DNA of 44,363 nucleotides from Spirochaetota bacterium (GCA_016934935.1 JAFGRW010000097.1:1-44363), one strand, 5' to 3'; counted from the first letter of the stretch, positions 1-8,480 are shown. The notes: generated by a model not told the origin, from the sequence alone. Translations and numbers: made by a program.

Positions 1-277
1 AATTCGGATTATCTTCCCCCTGATCGGGGCGATGTCTTCTTCTTTCAGAAGACTGGGTTTGCCAGCTTCGCTGGGCAAACAAAAAAAAGAACCATAATGG
101 TTCTTATATTATCTTATCATCTCTGTTTTTCAAGCACAATTCACATCGCAAGCAAATCAGCTGCCTTAAACAGACAAACTTATTAATTAAGGGAACTTGC
201 GATAAATTGCTTTAATTTTGAACATAAAGCATTTTACTTTCTGATATATGACAGGAAACTTCGACAAATTACAATTT
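1..277. other. Left-edge intergenic region with three hairpins
   Basis: No gene can be supported here. Three inverted repeats follow one another: 34-53 (GTCTTCT/AGAAGAC), 57-80 (GTTTGCC..GGCAAAC with a bulge) and 87-105. The last is a terminator for leftward transcription and has its own entry. Both strands have short open frames running off the window edge: the plus strand from base 1 to about 185, the minus strand from about 78 leftwards. Either could be the end of a neighbouring gene, but neither has a start signal or a recognisable product. From 106 to 277 I see only AT-rich sequence. Confidence 0.5.
81..105 (-). terminator. Rho-independent terminator of the TetR/flavodoxin operon
   Basis: Read leftwards, the perfect 9-bp stem AAGAACCAT/ATGGTTCTT (87-105) is followed by a run of at least six T (86-81). 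This is a textbook intrinsic terminator for the minus strand. It lies about 170 bp beyond the stop codon at 278, so the leftward operon probably has a long 3' UTR. Confidence 0.75.
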
Positions 278-946
278 TCAGTCATTTTGCAGAGGGCGGT
301 CCCAGTGTTTATGTAGAGCTCCATTCTTTTTTAACAGTACCCGCCAGAAAAAGAAATTACCAATAGCTACAAATAATCTGCCGGAAATAGAGGAAAAGAT
401 ACTGCCCTTTGAAAACTCGGGTGCAGAGAACTTATCCATTTCCTGTTTTATAAAACGACCGTTTTGTCCGAAGTTTGAACCCGCTATCTCAAACTTTTTA
501 TAAAAAGCTCTATTTGCGGATTCGGGTCTATATCTGAGTCCCTCACACCCTCCCCGGATTAACATTCCAAGGTACTCCACTTTTAACTCATGACACATAT
601 TCTCTAATTGACGTTCCAGTGAACGGGCATGACAAGCCTCATTAAAGCCATATTGACAAAAGAAGCCCATACTTCTTTTTTTACTATCCTCGAGTGAAGA
701 AAGCCTGTACACAAAGCGGCTTGCCGAAGGCGGAAGTCCGTATGAGTAGAGGGGAAACGCCAAAAGTATGTTTTCTGCCTGTTTGAAAATTTCCAATGCG
801 GCATCGTCGGAATCAATTTCATTATAGTATATAATTTCATAAGTATTGTTTTCAACTCTGCAAAATCCCTTCAAAAACTGATCAAGCAGTTTTGCCGTAT
901 TGCTTGTCTTTAACCGCGGCGAAGCGTTAATTACTGTTAAGCGCAT
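278..946 (-). CDS. Flavodoxin-fold NAD(P)H-dependent oxidoreductase-like protein
   Basis: This 222-residue protein begins with a flavodoxin-type beta strand followed by a phosphate-binding loop (VINASPRLKTSNT, residues 4-16). A second conserved stretch, FPLYSYGLPPSASRF (about 64-78), matches the flavin-contacting loop of NADPH-dependent FMN reductases. Members bind FMN and pass electrons from NAD(P)H to small acceptors such as quinones; the substrate here is unknown. The start is supported by a GGAGGA Shine-Dalgarno at 955-960. It overlaps the upstream gene by 20 bp and is the last gene of a three-gene operon headed by a TetR regulator, which suggests induction by a small toxic or redox-active compound. 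The C-terminal third (from about 165) is not recognised. Confidence 0.65.
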   Translation of the reverse strand: MRLTVINASPRLKTSNTAKLLDQFLKGFCRVENNTYEIIYYNEIDSDDAALEIFKQAENILLAFPLYSYGLPPSASRFVYRLSSLEDSKKRSMGFFCQYGFNEACHARSLERQLENMCHELKVEYLGMLIRGGCEGLRYRPESANRAFYKKFEIAGSNFGQNGRFIKQEMDKFSAPEFSKGSIFSSISGRLFVAIGNFFFWRVLLKKNGALHKHWDRPLQND

Positions 947-1472
947 TTACTATTTCCTCCTCATTTTTCCCGATAACATATGTTCCCAGATAATTTTCCA
1001 TGTTATTCTGATGTAAAAAATAACCGATATCGTTAAGTGCCGTATTGTTATCCAATCCTGAATCTTCCACAACAAGAGCCATCCTGTTATTAAAATCGTA
1101 GCGGTTCCAATGTGCTGTTTTTCCCTGTTTATCTATATGCATATAGGCACAGCCCAGAGGCAAAAATCTGTTTACAACTGATGTCACAAGCGGACTAACC
1201 ATACCAAACCTGGAATCAGTTACAATAATCTGTACCTGGGTTTTAAGCATCCTTTTGAGTACATCTTTCATATCATCATTGTGAACACATACCCCGGGTG
1301 TTTTCACCCAGCAACCGAAACAGCCGATACAGTCTTTGATATTTTTATCCCTGAGAAGCAGCACTTCGACCTCATGCCCTGACTTAATAAGCATTTGCTC
1401 AAGCTTTTCCGCTGCCCAATCCACTACTGTTTTTGACTGATCGGAATTACAGTTAAAAACTGCTATTTTCAT
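927..1472 (-). CDS. Flavodoxin-like iron-sulfur flavoprotein family protein
   Basis: This 181-residue protein has the N-terminal strand of the flavodoxin fold (MKIAVFNCNSDQSKT) and a cysteine cluster at C48, C51, C54 and C62 (DCIGCFGCWVKTPGVC). This cluster is typical of the NADPH-dependent FMN reductase / iron-sulfur flavoprotein group, where it may hold an Fe-S cluster or a redox thiol pair. It is a predicted cytoplasmic flavoprotein electron carrier or reductase. Its ATG overlaps the TetR stop codon (ATGA, 1469-1472), so translation is probably coupled to the regulator, and it overlaps the next reductase by 20 bp. Two flavoproteins with a TetR repressor resemble inducible quinone or xenobiotic reductase operons; that role is inferred. 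Confidence 0.7.
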   Translation of the reverse strand: MKIAVFNCNSDQSKTVVDWAAEKLEQMLIKSGHEVEVLLLRDKNIKDCIGCFGCWVKTPGVCVHNDDMKDVLKRMLKTQVQIIVTDSRFGMVSPLVTSVVNRFLPLGCAYMHIDKQGKTAHWNRYDFNNRMALVVEDSGLDNNTALNDIGYFLHQNNMENYLGTYVIGKNEEEIVNALNSN

Positions 1473-2044
1473 ACGCCTTCCTCCTCAATTTTTTGCATTG
1501 CCCTGAGAATAACAGCCTCACCTGTCTCACTCAGCAACCTTAGAATATTACCGTCCGAAACATCGGATATTGTTTTACTCAGAACGGCCTCCGCGAGACC
1601 GTTTGTAAAGATTCCCATTTTCAGGAGTATATCCTCAAGCGCCGGCCCGGATAAAACACCGTAACAGGGATGGTTCTTTAGTTCGCTCACAAGCACATTG
1701 TTAATCTCGTAGGCCATGAAAGGGTTTTTTTCCGCTTCATTAAGCAAAATTCGATATAACACCGGTTTTTCACGGGCAAACCTGATTTGACCTAAACCCA
1801 TATCAAGAAACAAATCCTCGCTCTGGCTTGTCAGGAGATATTCTTTAAACATTTGTCCAATCTCATCAATAACTTGAAGTTTAAGATGATCCATCGAAGG
1901 GAAAAACGAATATATTGGGCGACTAGACAAACCAAGCCTTTTACCAATCTCCCGGGCCGTAAGAGCAGAAACCCCTCCCTCTTCCACAATAGAAAGAGCC
2001 GTCCCGATAATCTCTTCACGCGATGTTTTATGTTCTGGTGCCAT
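1469..2044 (-). CDS. TetR/AcrR family transcriptional regulator
   Basis: This 191-residue regulator has an N-terminal helix-turn-helix (about residues 31-52; AREIGKRLGLSSRPIYSFF) typical of TetR/AcrR repressors, followed by an all-helical ligand-binding domain. I place the start at 2044 because AGAGGA lies five bases upstream; an upstream TTG at 2065 is less likely. It is the first gene of the leftward operon and overlaps the flavoprotein gene by four bases. A near-palindrome at 2070-2089, immediately upstream, is the likely autoregulatory operator. Ligand unknown. Confidence 0.85.
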   Translation of the reverse strand: MAPEHKTSREEIIGTALSIVEEGGVSALTAREIGKRLGLSSRPIYSFFPSMDHLKLQVIDEIGQMFKEYLLTSQSEDLFLDMGLGQIRFAREKPVLYRILLNEAEKNPFMAYEINNVLVSELKNHPCYGVLSGPALEDILLKMGIFTNGLAEAVLSKTISDVSDGNILRLLSETGEAVILRAMQKIEEEGV

Positions 2045-2058
2045 ATTTTCCTCTTTGT

Positions 2059-2096
2059 ACAACATTTGTTGTGCAACAGTAGTTGCATATTGTCAA
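2059..2096 (-). promoter_or_regulatory. Promoter and TetR operator candidate
   Basis: The 20-base element at 2070-2089 (TGTGCAAC-AGTA-GTTGCATA) is an inverted repeat with one mismatch per arm. A smaller inverted repeat ACAAC-ATTT-GTTGT overlaps it at 2059-2072. Just upstream in the leftward direction is TTGACA (2096-2091), a perfect -35 box; no convincing -10 is visible. An inverted repeat between the promoter and the TetR start is the usual place for self-repression. Confidence 0.5.
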
Positions 2097-2439
2097 TACT
2101 TTTTCCTTATTTATTAATTATTTTATCTGCTAGCACTCTAAAAACCTCAGAATTACTGCACTCTGAAGAAATTGCTCTATTTCAGCTTTGCTATTGGAAT
2201 ATTCTATAAGAGGAACGTAAGTTATGTGTACAGGTTTCGAATTTCCGGAAATACCATATTTATCCTTTTCAAGCCAACATATATTTGAAGGAACCCGCAA
2301 TATTGCATAAATTGTATAGTGGATATACTGTTGATCACATTGCGTGGCTCAAGGAGATGTGATTAAATTCGATGATACTTGTCAGCATGAGTATTTTTTA
2401 GAGTACGACATTATATATAATGAACTTCATAAGGAAACA
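2097..2439. other. Divergent intergenic region between TetR operon and histidine kinase
   Basis: This AT-rich region separates two divergent genes. Open frames cross it but have no ribosome-binding site. A TATAAT-like stretch near 2412-2420 lies only about 20 bases before the kinase ATG at 2440, with no good -35. Nothing else is recognised. Confidence 0.4.
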
Positions 2440-3684
2440 ATGAAACTGTTTAAACTAATCGTCTTTATTTTACTTTTTACAGGTTTACACGCGCAGGAGA
2501 AAGATCTGCCCGATAATAAAATATATTTTTCAATCGAGATGCTGCACCAGTACAAAACCATTATGCTGATTATTGACCCGGCCAGCGGCTCCATTATTGA
2601 ACATAGCCTTGGAGCAAAAGATTATTACGGCTACAGCAGCCTGATTGGAATGAATATTAATCAGATTAATACACTTAGCTCCAAACAGATTTCAGAAGAG
2701 ATGAACAGGGCCAAAACCGAGAACCGGAACTTTTTTGAATTTGATCATAAGCTTGCAAACGGGCAAATCAGAACAGTACACGTAAACTCATATCCGATGA
2801 TGATAAGCGGGAAAACCGTACTTGTTTCACGAATCATGGATGTAACCCAAACGATTAGAAACAATAGAATAAAAACAGCAGTAACTGTCACTGTTATAAT
2901 ACTGCTGCTTTTTCTTTTTACGGTCTCGACAACGCTCTATCTTACAATAAAAAGATCCCGGGCAAGGGCACAAAAAGAGACACTTGAAAAAACCAGACTT
3001 CTGGAGCAGCGAACAATCGCAGAAAATGAGGCAAAACGCCTACTCCGGGAGAAAGAACTTCTACTGAAAGAATCTCATCATAGAATAAAGAATAACATAC
3101 TTTCCATAGAAAGCCTGCTGGAACTTCAGCTCCGGGAAAACCACAGCGATGAAACTGGACGCGTTTTGCAAAACACAATGGGGCGTGTTCAAAGCATGCG
3201 GATTCTTTATGAAAAACTATTGTCGCAGGAGAGCTATAACCGGAACAGCGTCAAAGATTATGTCAAAACCCTTATCAGCTCCATAATAAATGTTTTCCCC
3301 AAAGGAGGCTCAATATCTGTAAATCTTGAGATTGAAGATTTTTTGATGCCGGCCAAAGAGCTATTCTCTTTAGGGATAATAATCAATGAGCTAATTACAA
3401 ATATAGTAAAACACTCCTTCAAAACAAACGATAAAGGAGAAATCAGATTAAGCATAAAAAAAGATAAAGATTATGTATTACTGGAGGTTGAAGATAACGG
3501 AGCAGGATTTCCCGATGACATTAATATAAACGCCTGTCAGGGATTCGGTCTGACAATTATAAGAATGCTTTGTGAACAGCTCAACGGCACTTTTAATATC
3601 GATAAAGAAAAGCGTTCTTTAAGTATTATAAAGTTTCATCTGGTTAATAATCATGAAGAAGGCAACGGCGGTAATATCAGTTGA
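2440..3684 (+). CDS. HisKA_2-type sensor histidine kinase with extracytoplasmic PAS domain
   Basis: The start at 2440 gives a 414-residue protein; an in-frame start at 2344 would add 32 residues before the signal peptide and is unlikely. Residues 1-18 look like a Sec signal (LFKLIVFILLFTGLHAQ). Residues about 27-137 form a PAS-like domain ending in RIMDVTQ. One membrane helix (about 147-170) and a coiled coil (175-210) follow. The phosphoacceptor box is ESHHRIKNNI with His at 213/214, typical of HisKA_2. The ATPase domain shows N317/N321 in NELITNIVKH and the EDNGAGF loop at 351-357. The PAS domain between signal and membrane helix implies sensing outside the inner membrane. No response regulator is adjacent. 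Such kinases often feed anti-anti-sigma or output-only regulators; the partner is unknown. Confidence 0.85.
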   Translation: MKLFKLIVFILLFTGLHAQEKDLPDNKIYFSIEMLHQYKTIMLIIDPASGSIIEHSLGAKDYYGYSSLIGMNINQINTLSSKQISEEMNRAKTENRNFFEFDHKLANGQIRTVHVNSYPMMISGKTVLVSRIMDVTQTIRNNRIKTAVTVTVIILLLFLFTVSTTLYLTIKRSRARAQKETLEKTRLLEQRTIAENEAKRLLREKELLLKESHHRIKNNILSIESLLELQLRENHSDETGRVLQNTMGRVQSMRILYEKLLSQESYNRNSVKDYVKTLISSIINVFPKGGSISVNLEIEDFLMPAKELFSLGIIINELITNIVKHSFKTNDKGEIRLSIKKDKDYVLLEVEDNGAGFPDDININACQGFGLTIIRMLCEQLNGTFNIDKEKRSLSIIKFHLVNNHEEGNGGNIS

Positions 3685-3702
3685 TTTCTTCGATTTGACC
3701 TG

Positions 3703-3804
3703 ATGATATGCGCAAAAAACTGCGGGACCTGCCCCGGCTGTTCAGGTATATTTGGAGAGGCTCTTTACTGCGCTTCCGGAGCAGGTAAAAACAAGATCCA
3801 ATAA
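3703..3804 (+). CDS. Tiny cysteine-rich ORF, DUF2769-like fragment
   Basis: This 33-codon ORF encodes a peptide with cysteines at 3, 7, 10, 13 and 23 (CAKNCGTCPGC and GEALYCASG). The pattern resembles the first half of the small cysteine-rich DUF2769-type proteins, but the second cysteine block is missing. It lies in the same frame as the upstream kinase, separated by the kinase TGA (3682-3684) and six sense codons. No Shine-Dalgarno is visible. It could be a real small metal-binding protein, a decayed remnant, or chance; the clustered cysteines argue against pure chance. Confidence 0.35.
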   Translation: MICAKNCGTCPGCSGIFGEALYCASGAGKNKIQ

Positions 3805-3874
3805 TTGTTCATGAGCTTAATGATACGAAACAGCGGAACTCATTAATTGAGATCATCTAGAGGGTTCTATATTA

Positions 3875-5188
3875 CTAATCCCGGCAGAACTCAGGAATGT
3901 TTTCCTTAAAGTACAACTGGACCTCCTGTTTTAGATACTTCTTATACTTGCCCACATTTTTTCTTGAAACATCCGGATTAAAACCGGACATTTTTTCACA
4001 ATAATCTGCCTTTTCCAATTTCAGATAATTATCGATTATTTCCTTTTGCTCAACAGGGTTGTTTACAAATTCATCAAAGCTGATTTGTAAAAAAGTATGA
4101 CCGGAATCAGCCTCCAGTTTCGGAATCCACTCCCTAACTAAAGCCCTTCGACTCTTATAGACCTTAATAAATTCATCTGCTGTCCACTTGGATCTTCCCG
4201 GATCCCCCATAACGCTATTCGCGTCAACATACTGATCTCTCGGATCACGATGCACAACTATAAACCTTGACGGCGGCAGTAAAACTGCGTCAGGCATCCG
4301 CCATGCGGTTACCATCTGATCCATCAATAATAATTCGGCCTTGTTAAAAAAAAGAATCGAATTGAATGCCCTATGCAAACCATGGCGGACAATATGCAGA
4401 AATTCTTTTTCTGTCTGGACTTTTTTTTCTGAAAATTCGCGAAGCGCTTCCCATAGTATTAAAAGTTCATAAACATACGATACAGATTGTGGTTTATCAA
4501 GCACCTTCTTGCTATCTCTGTTCACGCACGCATACTTATTGTACTGATTTCCTCTTGCTGTAACATAAAAAGATCCGACTATATGTAAATATAGATCAAC
4601 TATTTCGGCTATAGTTATAACTTTATCAGATTTCAATTTCAGGTATAGATCTCCAAGACCTCCGGGAAATTTAACGATTCTAGCCTCGCAGCCAGGAGCC
4701 CATTTAATGCTATTTTTATACCCTTTAAGATAATCCAAAACGGCACCGGAGCCCGAATAAAAATAACCTGATATCTGAACGAAGGTCCCTAAAGGACTCC
4801 CGGAAACTTTAGATTCATAGTCATCACTCAAAAATGCTGAGGCCGTCTTTTTTCTCAGAATACAGCTGTTCTTTACCAGAAGATAAGCCTCTTCATGACG
4901 ATTGCCGGCCTGTAACAATCCAGCCAGCATATCAGCAATCACAAAATTATCTGAAGACCTGTTATAGACATTTGACACCAGACACAGCAGGCTGTCATAA
5001 GGCACATAACTGCAGAATTTATTATATTTTTTACTCAGTCTTTCGGCAGACAGACACTTATTGGCGTAAAACAGATAAATATAACGATAAATACGAAACC
5101 GTAGAAACGAAAAGGATAACAATATTTTTTTTATTCTTTTCAATTTTATTACAAAAACAGTGTTTATATCTAATTTAAGACATCTCAT
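3875..5188 (-). CDS. Sulfotransferase-like protein
   Basis: This 437-residue protein carries two elements of the PAPS-dependent sulfotransferase fold. A 5'-phosphosulfate-loop-like sequence lies at about 140-154 (SGYFYSGSGAVLDYL), without the usual PK lysine. A 3'-phosphate-binding motif lies at about 307-322 (RFIVVHRDPRDQYVD), with the R..RDP pattern and the following basic region. The first 45 residues are basic and hydrophobic (many R, K, F, Y) and could associate with the membrane. AGGGG upstream of the ATG at 5188 supports the start. It stands alone on the minus strand between two plus-strand regulators. The acceptor may be a surface glycan, lipid or peptide; nothing nearby shows which. 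The loss of the loop lysine leaves the activity open. Confidence 0.55.
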   Translation of the reverse strand: MRCLKLDINTVFVIKLKRIKKILLSFSFLRFRIYRYIYLFYANKCLSAERLSKKYNKFCSYVPYDSLLCLVSNVYNRSSDNFVIADMLAGLLQAGNRHEEAYLLVKNSCILRKKTASAFLSDDYESKVSGSPLGTFVQISGYFYSGSGAVLDYLKGYKNSIKWAPGCEARIVKFPGGLGDLYLKLKSDKVITIAEIVDLYLHIVGSFYVTARGNQYNKYACVNRDSKKVLDKPQSVSYVYELLILWEALREFSEKKVQTEKEFLHIVRHGLHRAFNSILFFNKAELLLMDQMVTAWRMPDAVLLPPSRFIVVHRDPRDQYVDANSVMGDPGRSKWTADEFIKVYKSRRALVREWIPKLEADSGHTFLQISFDEFVNNPVEQKEIIDNYLKLEKADYCEKMSGFNPDVSRKNVGKYKKYLKQEVQLYFKENIPEFCRD

Positions 5189-5340
5189 GCTTCATCCCCT
5201 GTCCAAAACCGGCATTGTAACTGTTTATTTGAAGACTGCAAAATCTGTTCTTTTATTACGGTTATGTCAATAAAATTAAAATATTTTGTCTCAATTCGTA
5301 ATGATTCTTACAGGTGATACCGAAGTTCGCAAAAAATATA

Positions 5341-5367
5341 TTGGACAAATCAGTCAGGCCGTAATAT
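5341..5367 (+). promoter_or_regulatory. Candidate promoter of the cyclase-ATPase gene, possibly leaderless
   Basis: TTGGAC (5341-5346) and TAATAT (5362-5367) are separated by 15 bases. The predicted transcription start falls within a few bases of the ATG at 5378, and no Shine-Dalgarno precedes that ATG. The spacer is short, so this is tentative. Confidence 0.35.
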
Positions 5368-5377
5368 TCTATTTACC

Positions 5378-8300
5378 ATGAACGAAAAGCCTACAGGAAC
5401 AGTCTCTTTTCTTTTTACCGATATCGAGGGGAGCACCCAACTCTGGGAAAACTATCCACAAGAGATGAAGCTTGCCTTGAAACGTCATGACGACATTTTA
5501 ACCGGATGTTTAACGCCTCACGGGGCCTATGTTTTTAAAACCATGGGAGACGCTTTTCACGCGGCTTTCAGTGATGCCGGATCGGCTCTAAAAGCGGCGC
5601 TTGAGGCACAGGAAGCCCTCGAAAAAGAGGAGTGGGATCTGCCGGACCCGATCAGGGTCCGCATGGCAATACACTGCGGCAAAGCCGAGTTGCGAGACGG
5701 CGACTATTACGGCCAGACTCTTAATCGAGCGGCACGGTTGCTCTCAAGCGGACACGGTGGCCAGACACTGATCAGCCATGCCGCCCTTGAGCTTGCAAGA
5801 GATTCTCTGGATTCTCTGGTTGAAACCAGAAACATGGGTGAGCACCGGCTTAAAGACCTGATAAGACCCGAAATAATTTACCAGGTTAACAAAAAAGGCA
5901 CACGCACTGACTTTCCGCCTTTGAACACCCTGAACAACCGTAACCATAATATTCCGCCCCAAAGCACAAGCTTTGTCGGCCGTGAAGAACAGCTGTCTCA
6001 AATAACACGAACTTTTTATCCGGACGGTACGGGCTCCGCGAATGTGCGTCTTATTACACTGCTGGGAACAGGGGGCGCCGGCAAAACACGTCTTTCCCTT
6101 CAATGGGGAGCCGACTCAATTGACCGTTTTCCTGACGGAGTCTGGTTTGTAGATCTTTCCCCTGTTCAAAATGAGGAGTGCGCTTTCTCTACATTAACAA
6201 GAATTCTGGGTATCGAACAGAAAAGCAGTGATCCCGTTCCCGAATTGATAAAAAGGGCTCTTAAAAAGCGCTCCATGCTTATTATTCTGGATAACTGCGA
6301 ACACCTTATACTCGCCTCAGCCCGCATCGCGGAATGCCTGCTTGAAGCAGGCGAAGGAATAAAGGTTATCGCGACAAGCCGGGAAATACTTCAAATCCGG
6401 GGTGAAAATATCATACCTATACCGCCACTGATGCTGCCGGAAAAAAACGACAGTTTTTCGCTTCCGAAATTCGGACAGTACGAAGCTGTTAAGCTTTTTA
6501 TTGAGAGAGCACGTGCTGTGCAGCCTTCATTTTCAGTTACGTCAGAAAACGCTCCTGCCCTGGCTGATATCTGCCAGAGAGTAGACGGAGTTCCTTTGGC
6601 CTTAGAACTTGCCGCAGCAAAAATACAGATACTTTCTTTAGAGCAAATTCGTGAACGAATTAAGAACCCCCTTAAGCTTCTTAATAGCGGATTCCGTACA
6701 GCGACCCCCAGACAGCAGACCCTGCGCGGTCTTATTGACTGGAGTTATGATATTCTTGAACCGGACGAGCAGCTTCTTTTTTCAAGACTATCGGTTTTCT
6801 CCAGCAGTTTTGATATGAGTGCCGCCGAGGCCGTATGCGGCAATGATTGTGACGTGATGGATGTTTTAGCAAGGCTCTGTTCAAAATCGATGGTATTTCG
6901 TGAAGGAGACTACCGATTTCGCCTTCTTGAAACATTGCGTGAATACGCAAAGGATAAAATCGGTACGGAAATCAGCAAATTAGAACAGAAGCATTTTGAG
7001 TACTTCAGCACTCTGGCTGCCGAAAATCATGATTTGTACTACGGAGACCTCTTTTTAAAGAAAAAGACTAAAATGCAGACCGAACATGAAAATCTGAAAC
7101 AGGCTCTGTCGTGGTCCATTCAGAACTGCCCTCTTAAGGGTTTACAAATGGCACGTGATATCGCACCTGCATGGTGGTCTCTCGGTAACAATGTCGAAGG
7201 TGCTCGATGGCTTGAACTGCTACTCGAAATACAAAAGAAACTTAACGAAAGAGACCTGACTCTTGAAGCCGATGCCAACTGCTGTCTGGGTGTGATTTAT
7301 CACCAGATGCTGAAATTGGCCGACTCTCAAAAAGTATTCACCAAGGCTCTGGAATATTATAAAACTTTAGCAATCGAAGACGAAATTGAAAGAAGAATTG
7401 CGTTTGCCAAAAGAGGCCTTGGGCTTGCACAATTAATAAATACATTTTTCCTGAACACTCAGGATGACCACTCCAAACAAGTCCGTTACTGCAAAGCAAA
7501 TTTCGACGACAGCTTAAAGCTTTACACCAAACTTGATGACAAATGGGGTATTGCCGAAGCTCTGGCCGGCCAGGCAATGACTAGTGCTATTGTTGACCAC
7601 AACTACCATGAAGCTCTGAATCTTATGAGTAGAAGTCTGCAAATACGAACTGATATCAGAGACTACTCTGGTATAGGTTGGGCTCATTTTACAATTGCCG
7701 ACTATCTGCAACAACTTGCCAGGGAAGATGACGTAATGGAACATCTGGAAAAAGCCAGAGACTACTTTACACTTGCAGGTGACAGATGGGGTCTTGCAAA
7801 CAACGGTGAATTTCTTGGATTTTGTCTAATGATTGAGAAGAGATACGATGATGCTGAAGCTGAGCTCTCGCAAAGCAGAATGCTTCACAGCATGATAGGA
7901 GGCATAAACCAGGCAGATTATGCAAAACTTTATTCGGTCATGTTATTGATTGAAAGAAGAGACGATGAAGATATCGAAGAAAAATTATGGAAAATCATTA
8001 ACAGAGCCGGCGCGATTGGCGAAGAGTTTATTCATGTTTACGGTTTCGGAATTCTTTTACGCTATTTTCAACTCGAAGATCAGACCCTGAAAGTCATAGA
8101 GACTATCGACCACTTTAGAACTATTTCGGCAGGAATGTTCACTGACCAGAAGAACTCTTTTATTGGACTCGCAATTACATATCTGCTTCTAGAAAAAAAC
8201 AACTACAACCGGGCTGTACAGTTTATTGCAGCCCTGTCTAAAAGATATCCGCAGATGTCACATGAAAAATACAACATTGCCTCCCTCGAATATAAGCGTC

Positions 8301-8419
8301 TTACTGCAATTTTAAAAGAAAAGCTTGGCAATAATGATTTTCTTGACCTCACTGCCACAGGTGAATCCTGGTCCAATCAACAGTTTGATGATCAGTTATC
8401 TGAAACTTTTCAGTCATAA
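5378..8419 (+). CDS. Class III nucleotide cyclase fused to NB-ARC-type ATPase and TPR repeats
   Basis: This 1013-residue protein has three parts. Residues 6-170 are a class III adenylate/guanylate cyclase domain with the metal aspartates D15 (FTDIEGST) and D58 (KTMGD), the K54 base-contact position, and the N..AAR transition-state pair in GQTLNRAARL, so it should be active. Residues about 195-500 are a signal-transduction ATPase of the MalT/NB-ARC class with a P-loop at about 229-237 (GTGGAGKTR) and Walker B at about 299-306 (MLIILDNC). The rest, to about 1000, is helical TPR-like repeats. There is no membrane segment or DNA-binding domain. The likely role is a cytoplasmic sensor in which ligand or partner binding to the TPR/ATPase part controls cyclic nucleotide synthesis. 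The start is fixed by the cyclase domain beginning at residue 6. Confidence 0.85.
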   Translation: MNEKPTGTVSFLFTDIEGSTQLWENYPQEMKLALKRHDDILTGCLTPHGAYVFKTMGDAFHAAFSDAGSALKAALEAQEALEKEEWDLPDPIRVRMAIHCGKAELRDGDYYGQTLNRAARLLSSGHGGQTLISHAALELARDSLDSLVETRNMGEHRLKDLIRPEIIYQVNKKGTRTDFPPLNTLNNRNHNIPPQSTSFVGREEQLSQITRTFYPDGTGSANVRLITLLGTGGAGKTRLSLQWGADSIDRFPDGVWFVDLSPVQNEECAFSTLTRILGIEQKSSDPVPELIKRALKKRSMLIILDNCEHLILASARIAECLLEAGEGIKVIATSREILQIRGENIIPIPPLMLPEKNDSFSLPKFGQYEAVKLFIERARAVQPSFSVTSENAPALADICQRVDGVPLALELAAAKIQILSLEQIRERIKNPLKLLNSGFRTATPRQQTLRGLIDWSYDILEPDEQLLFSRLSVFSSSFDMSAAEAVCGNDCDVMDVLARLCSKSMVFREGDYRFRLLETLREYAKDKIGTEISKLEQKHFEYFSTLAAENHDLYYGDLFLKKKTKMQTEHENLKQALSWSIQNCPLKGLQMARDIAPAWWSLGNNVEGARWLELLLEIQKKLNERDLTLEADANCCLGVIYHQMLKLADSQKVFTKALEYYKTLAIEDEIERRIAFAKRGLGLAQLINTFFLNTQDDHSKQVRYCKANFDDSLKLYTKLDDKWGIAEALAGQAMTSAIVDHNYHEALNLMSRSLQIRTDIRDYSGIGWAHFTIADYLQQLAREDDVMEHLEKARDYFTLAGDRWGLANNGEFLGFCLMIEKRYDDAEAELSQSRMLHSMIGGINQADYAKLYSVMLLIERRDDEDIEEKLWKIINRAGAIGEEFIHVYGFGILLRYFQLEDQTLKVIETIDHFRTISAGMFTDQKNSFIGLAITYLLLEKNNYNRAVQFIAALSKRYPQMSHEKYNIASLEYKRLTAILKEKLGNNDFLDLTATGESWSNQQFDDQLSETFQS

Positions 8420-8420
8420 T

Positions 8421-8440
8421 ATCACCTTTTTGGTGATTTT
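8421..8440 (+). terminator. Hairpin after the cyclase-ATPase gene
   Basis: ATCACC (8421-8426) and GGTGAT (8432-8437) form a perfect 6-bp stem with a five-T loop, followed by a short T run. It sits directly after the stop codon at 8419 and before the metY promoter. It is a modest intrinsic terminator. Confidence 0.55.
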
Positions 8441-8444
8441 ATGC

Positions 8445-8472
8445 TTGACTTTTTTATTATTTTTTTTATATT
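8445..8472 (+). promoter_or_regulatory. Promoter of the riboswitch-metY-metXW unit
   Basis: TTGACT (8445-8450) and TATATT (8467-8472) are 16 bases apart. The expected transcription start, near 8479, is just upstream of the riboswitch aptamer, which supports the assignment. Confidence 0.65.
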
Positions 8473-8480
8473 AGCAAAAT

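Noticed and set aside
57..80. Plus-strand terminator at the left edge
   Set aside because: The stem is followed by A, not T, on the plus strand; on the minus strand the T run comes before the stem.
1..185. Plus-strand partial gene running in from the left edge
   Set aside because: The frame is open for 61 codons but shows no recognisable product and runs through the hairpin cluster.
1853..2209. 118-codon open frame opposite the TetR gene
   Set aside because: It is antisense to a clear TetR gene for half its length and crosses the TetR promoter. No ribosome-binding site.
3682..3804. Selenocysteine read-through of the kinase TGA
   Set aside because: The cysteine-rich ORF is in frame, but there is no recognisable SECIS hairpin directly after the TGA and the kinase is complete without it.
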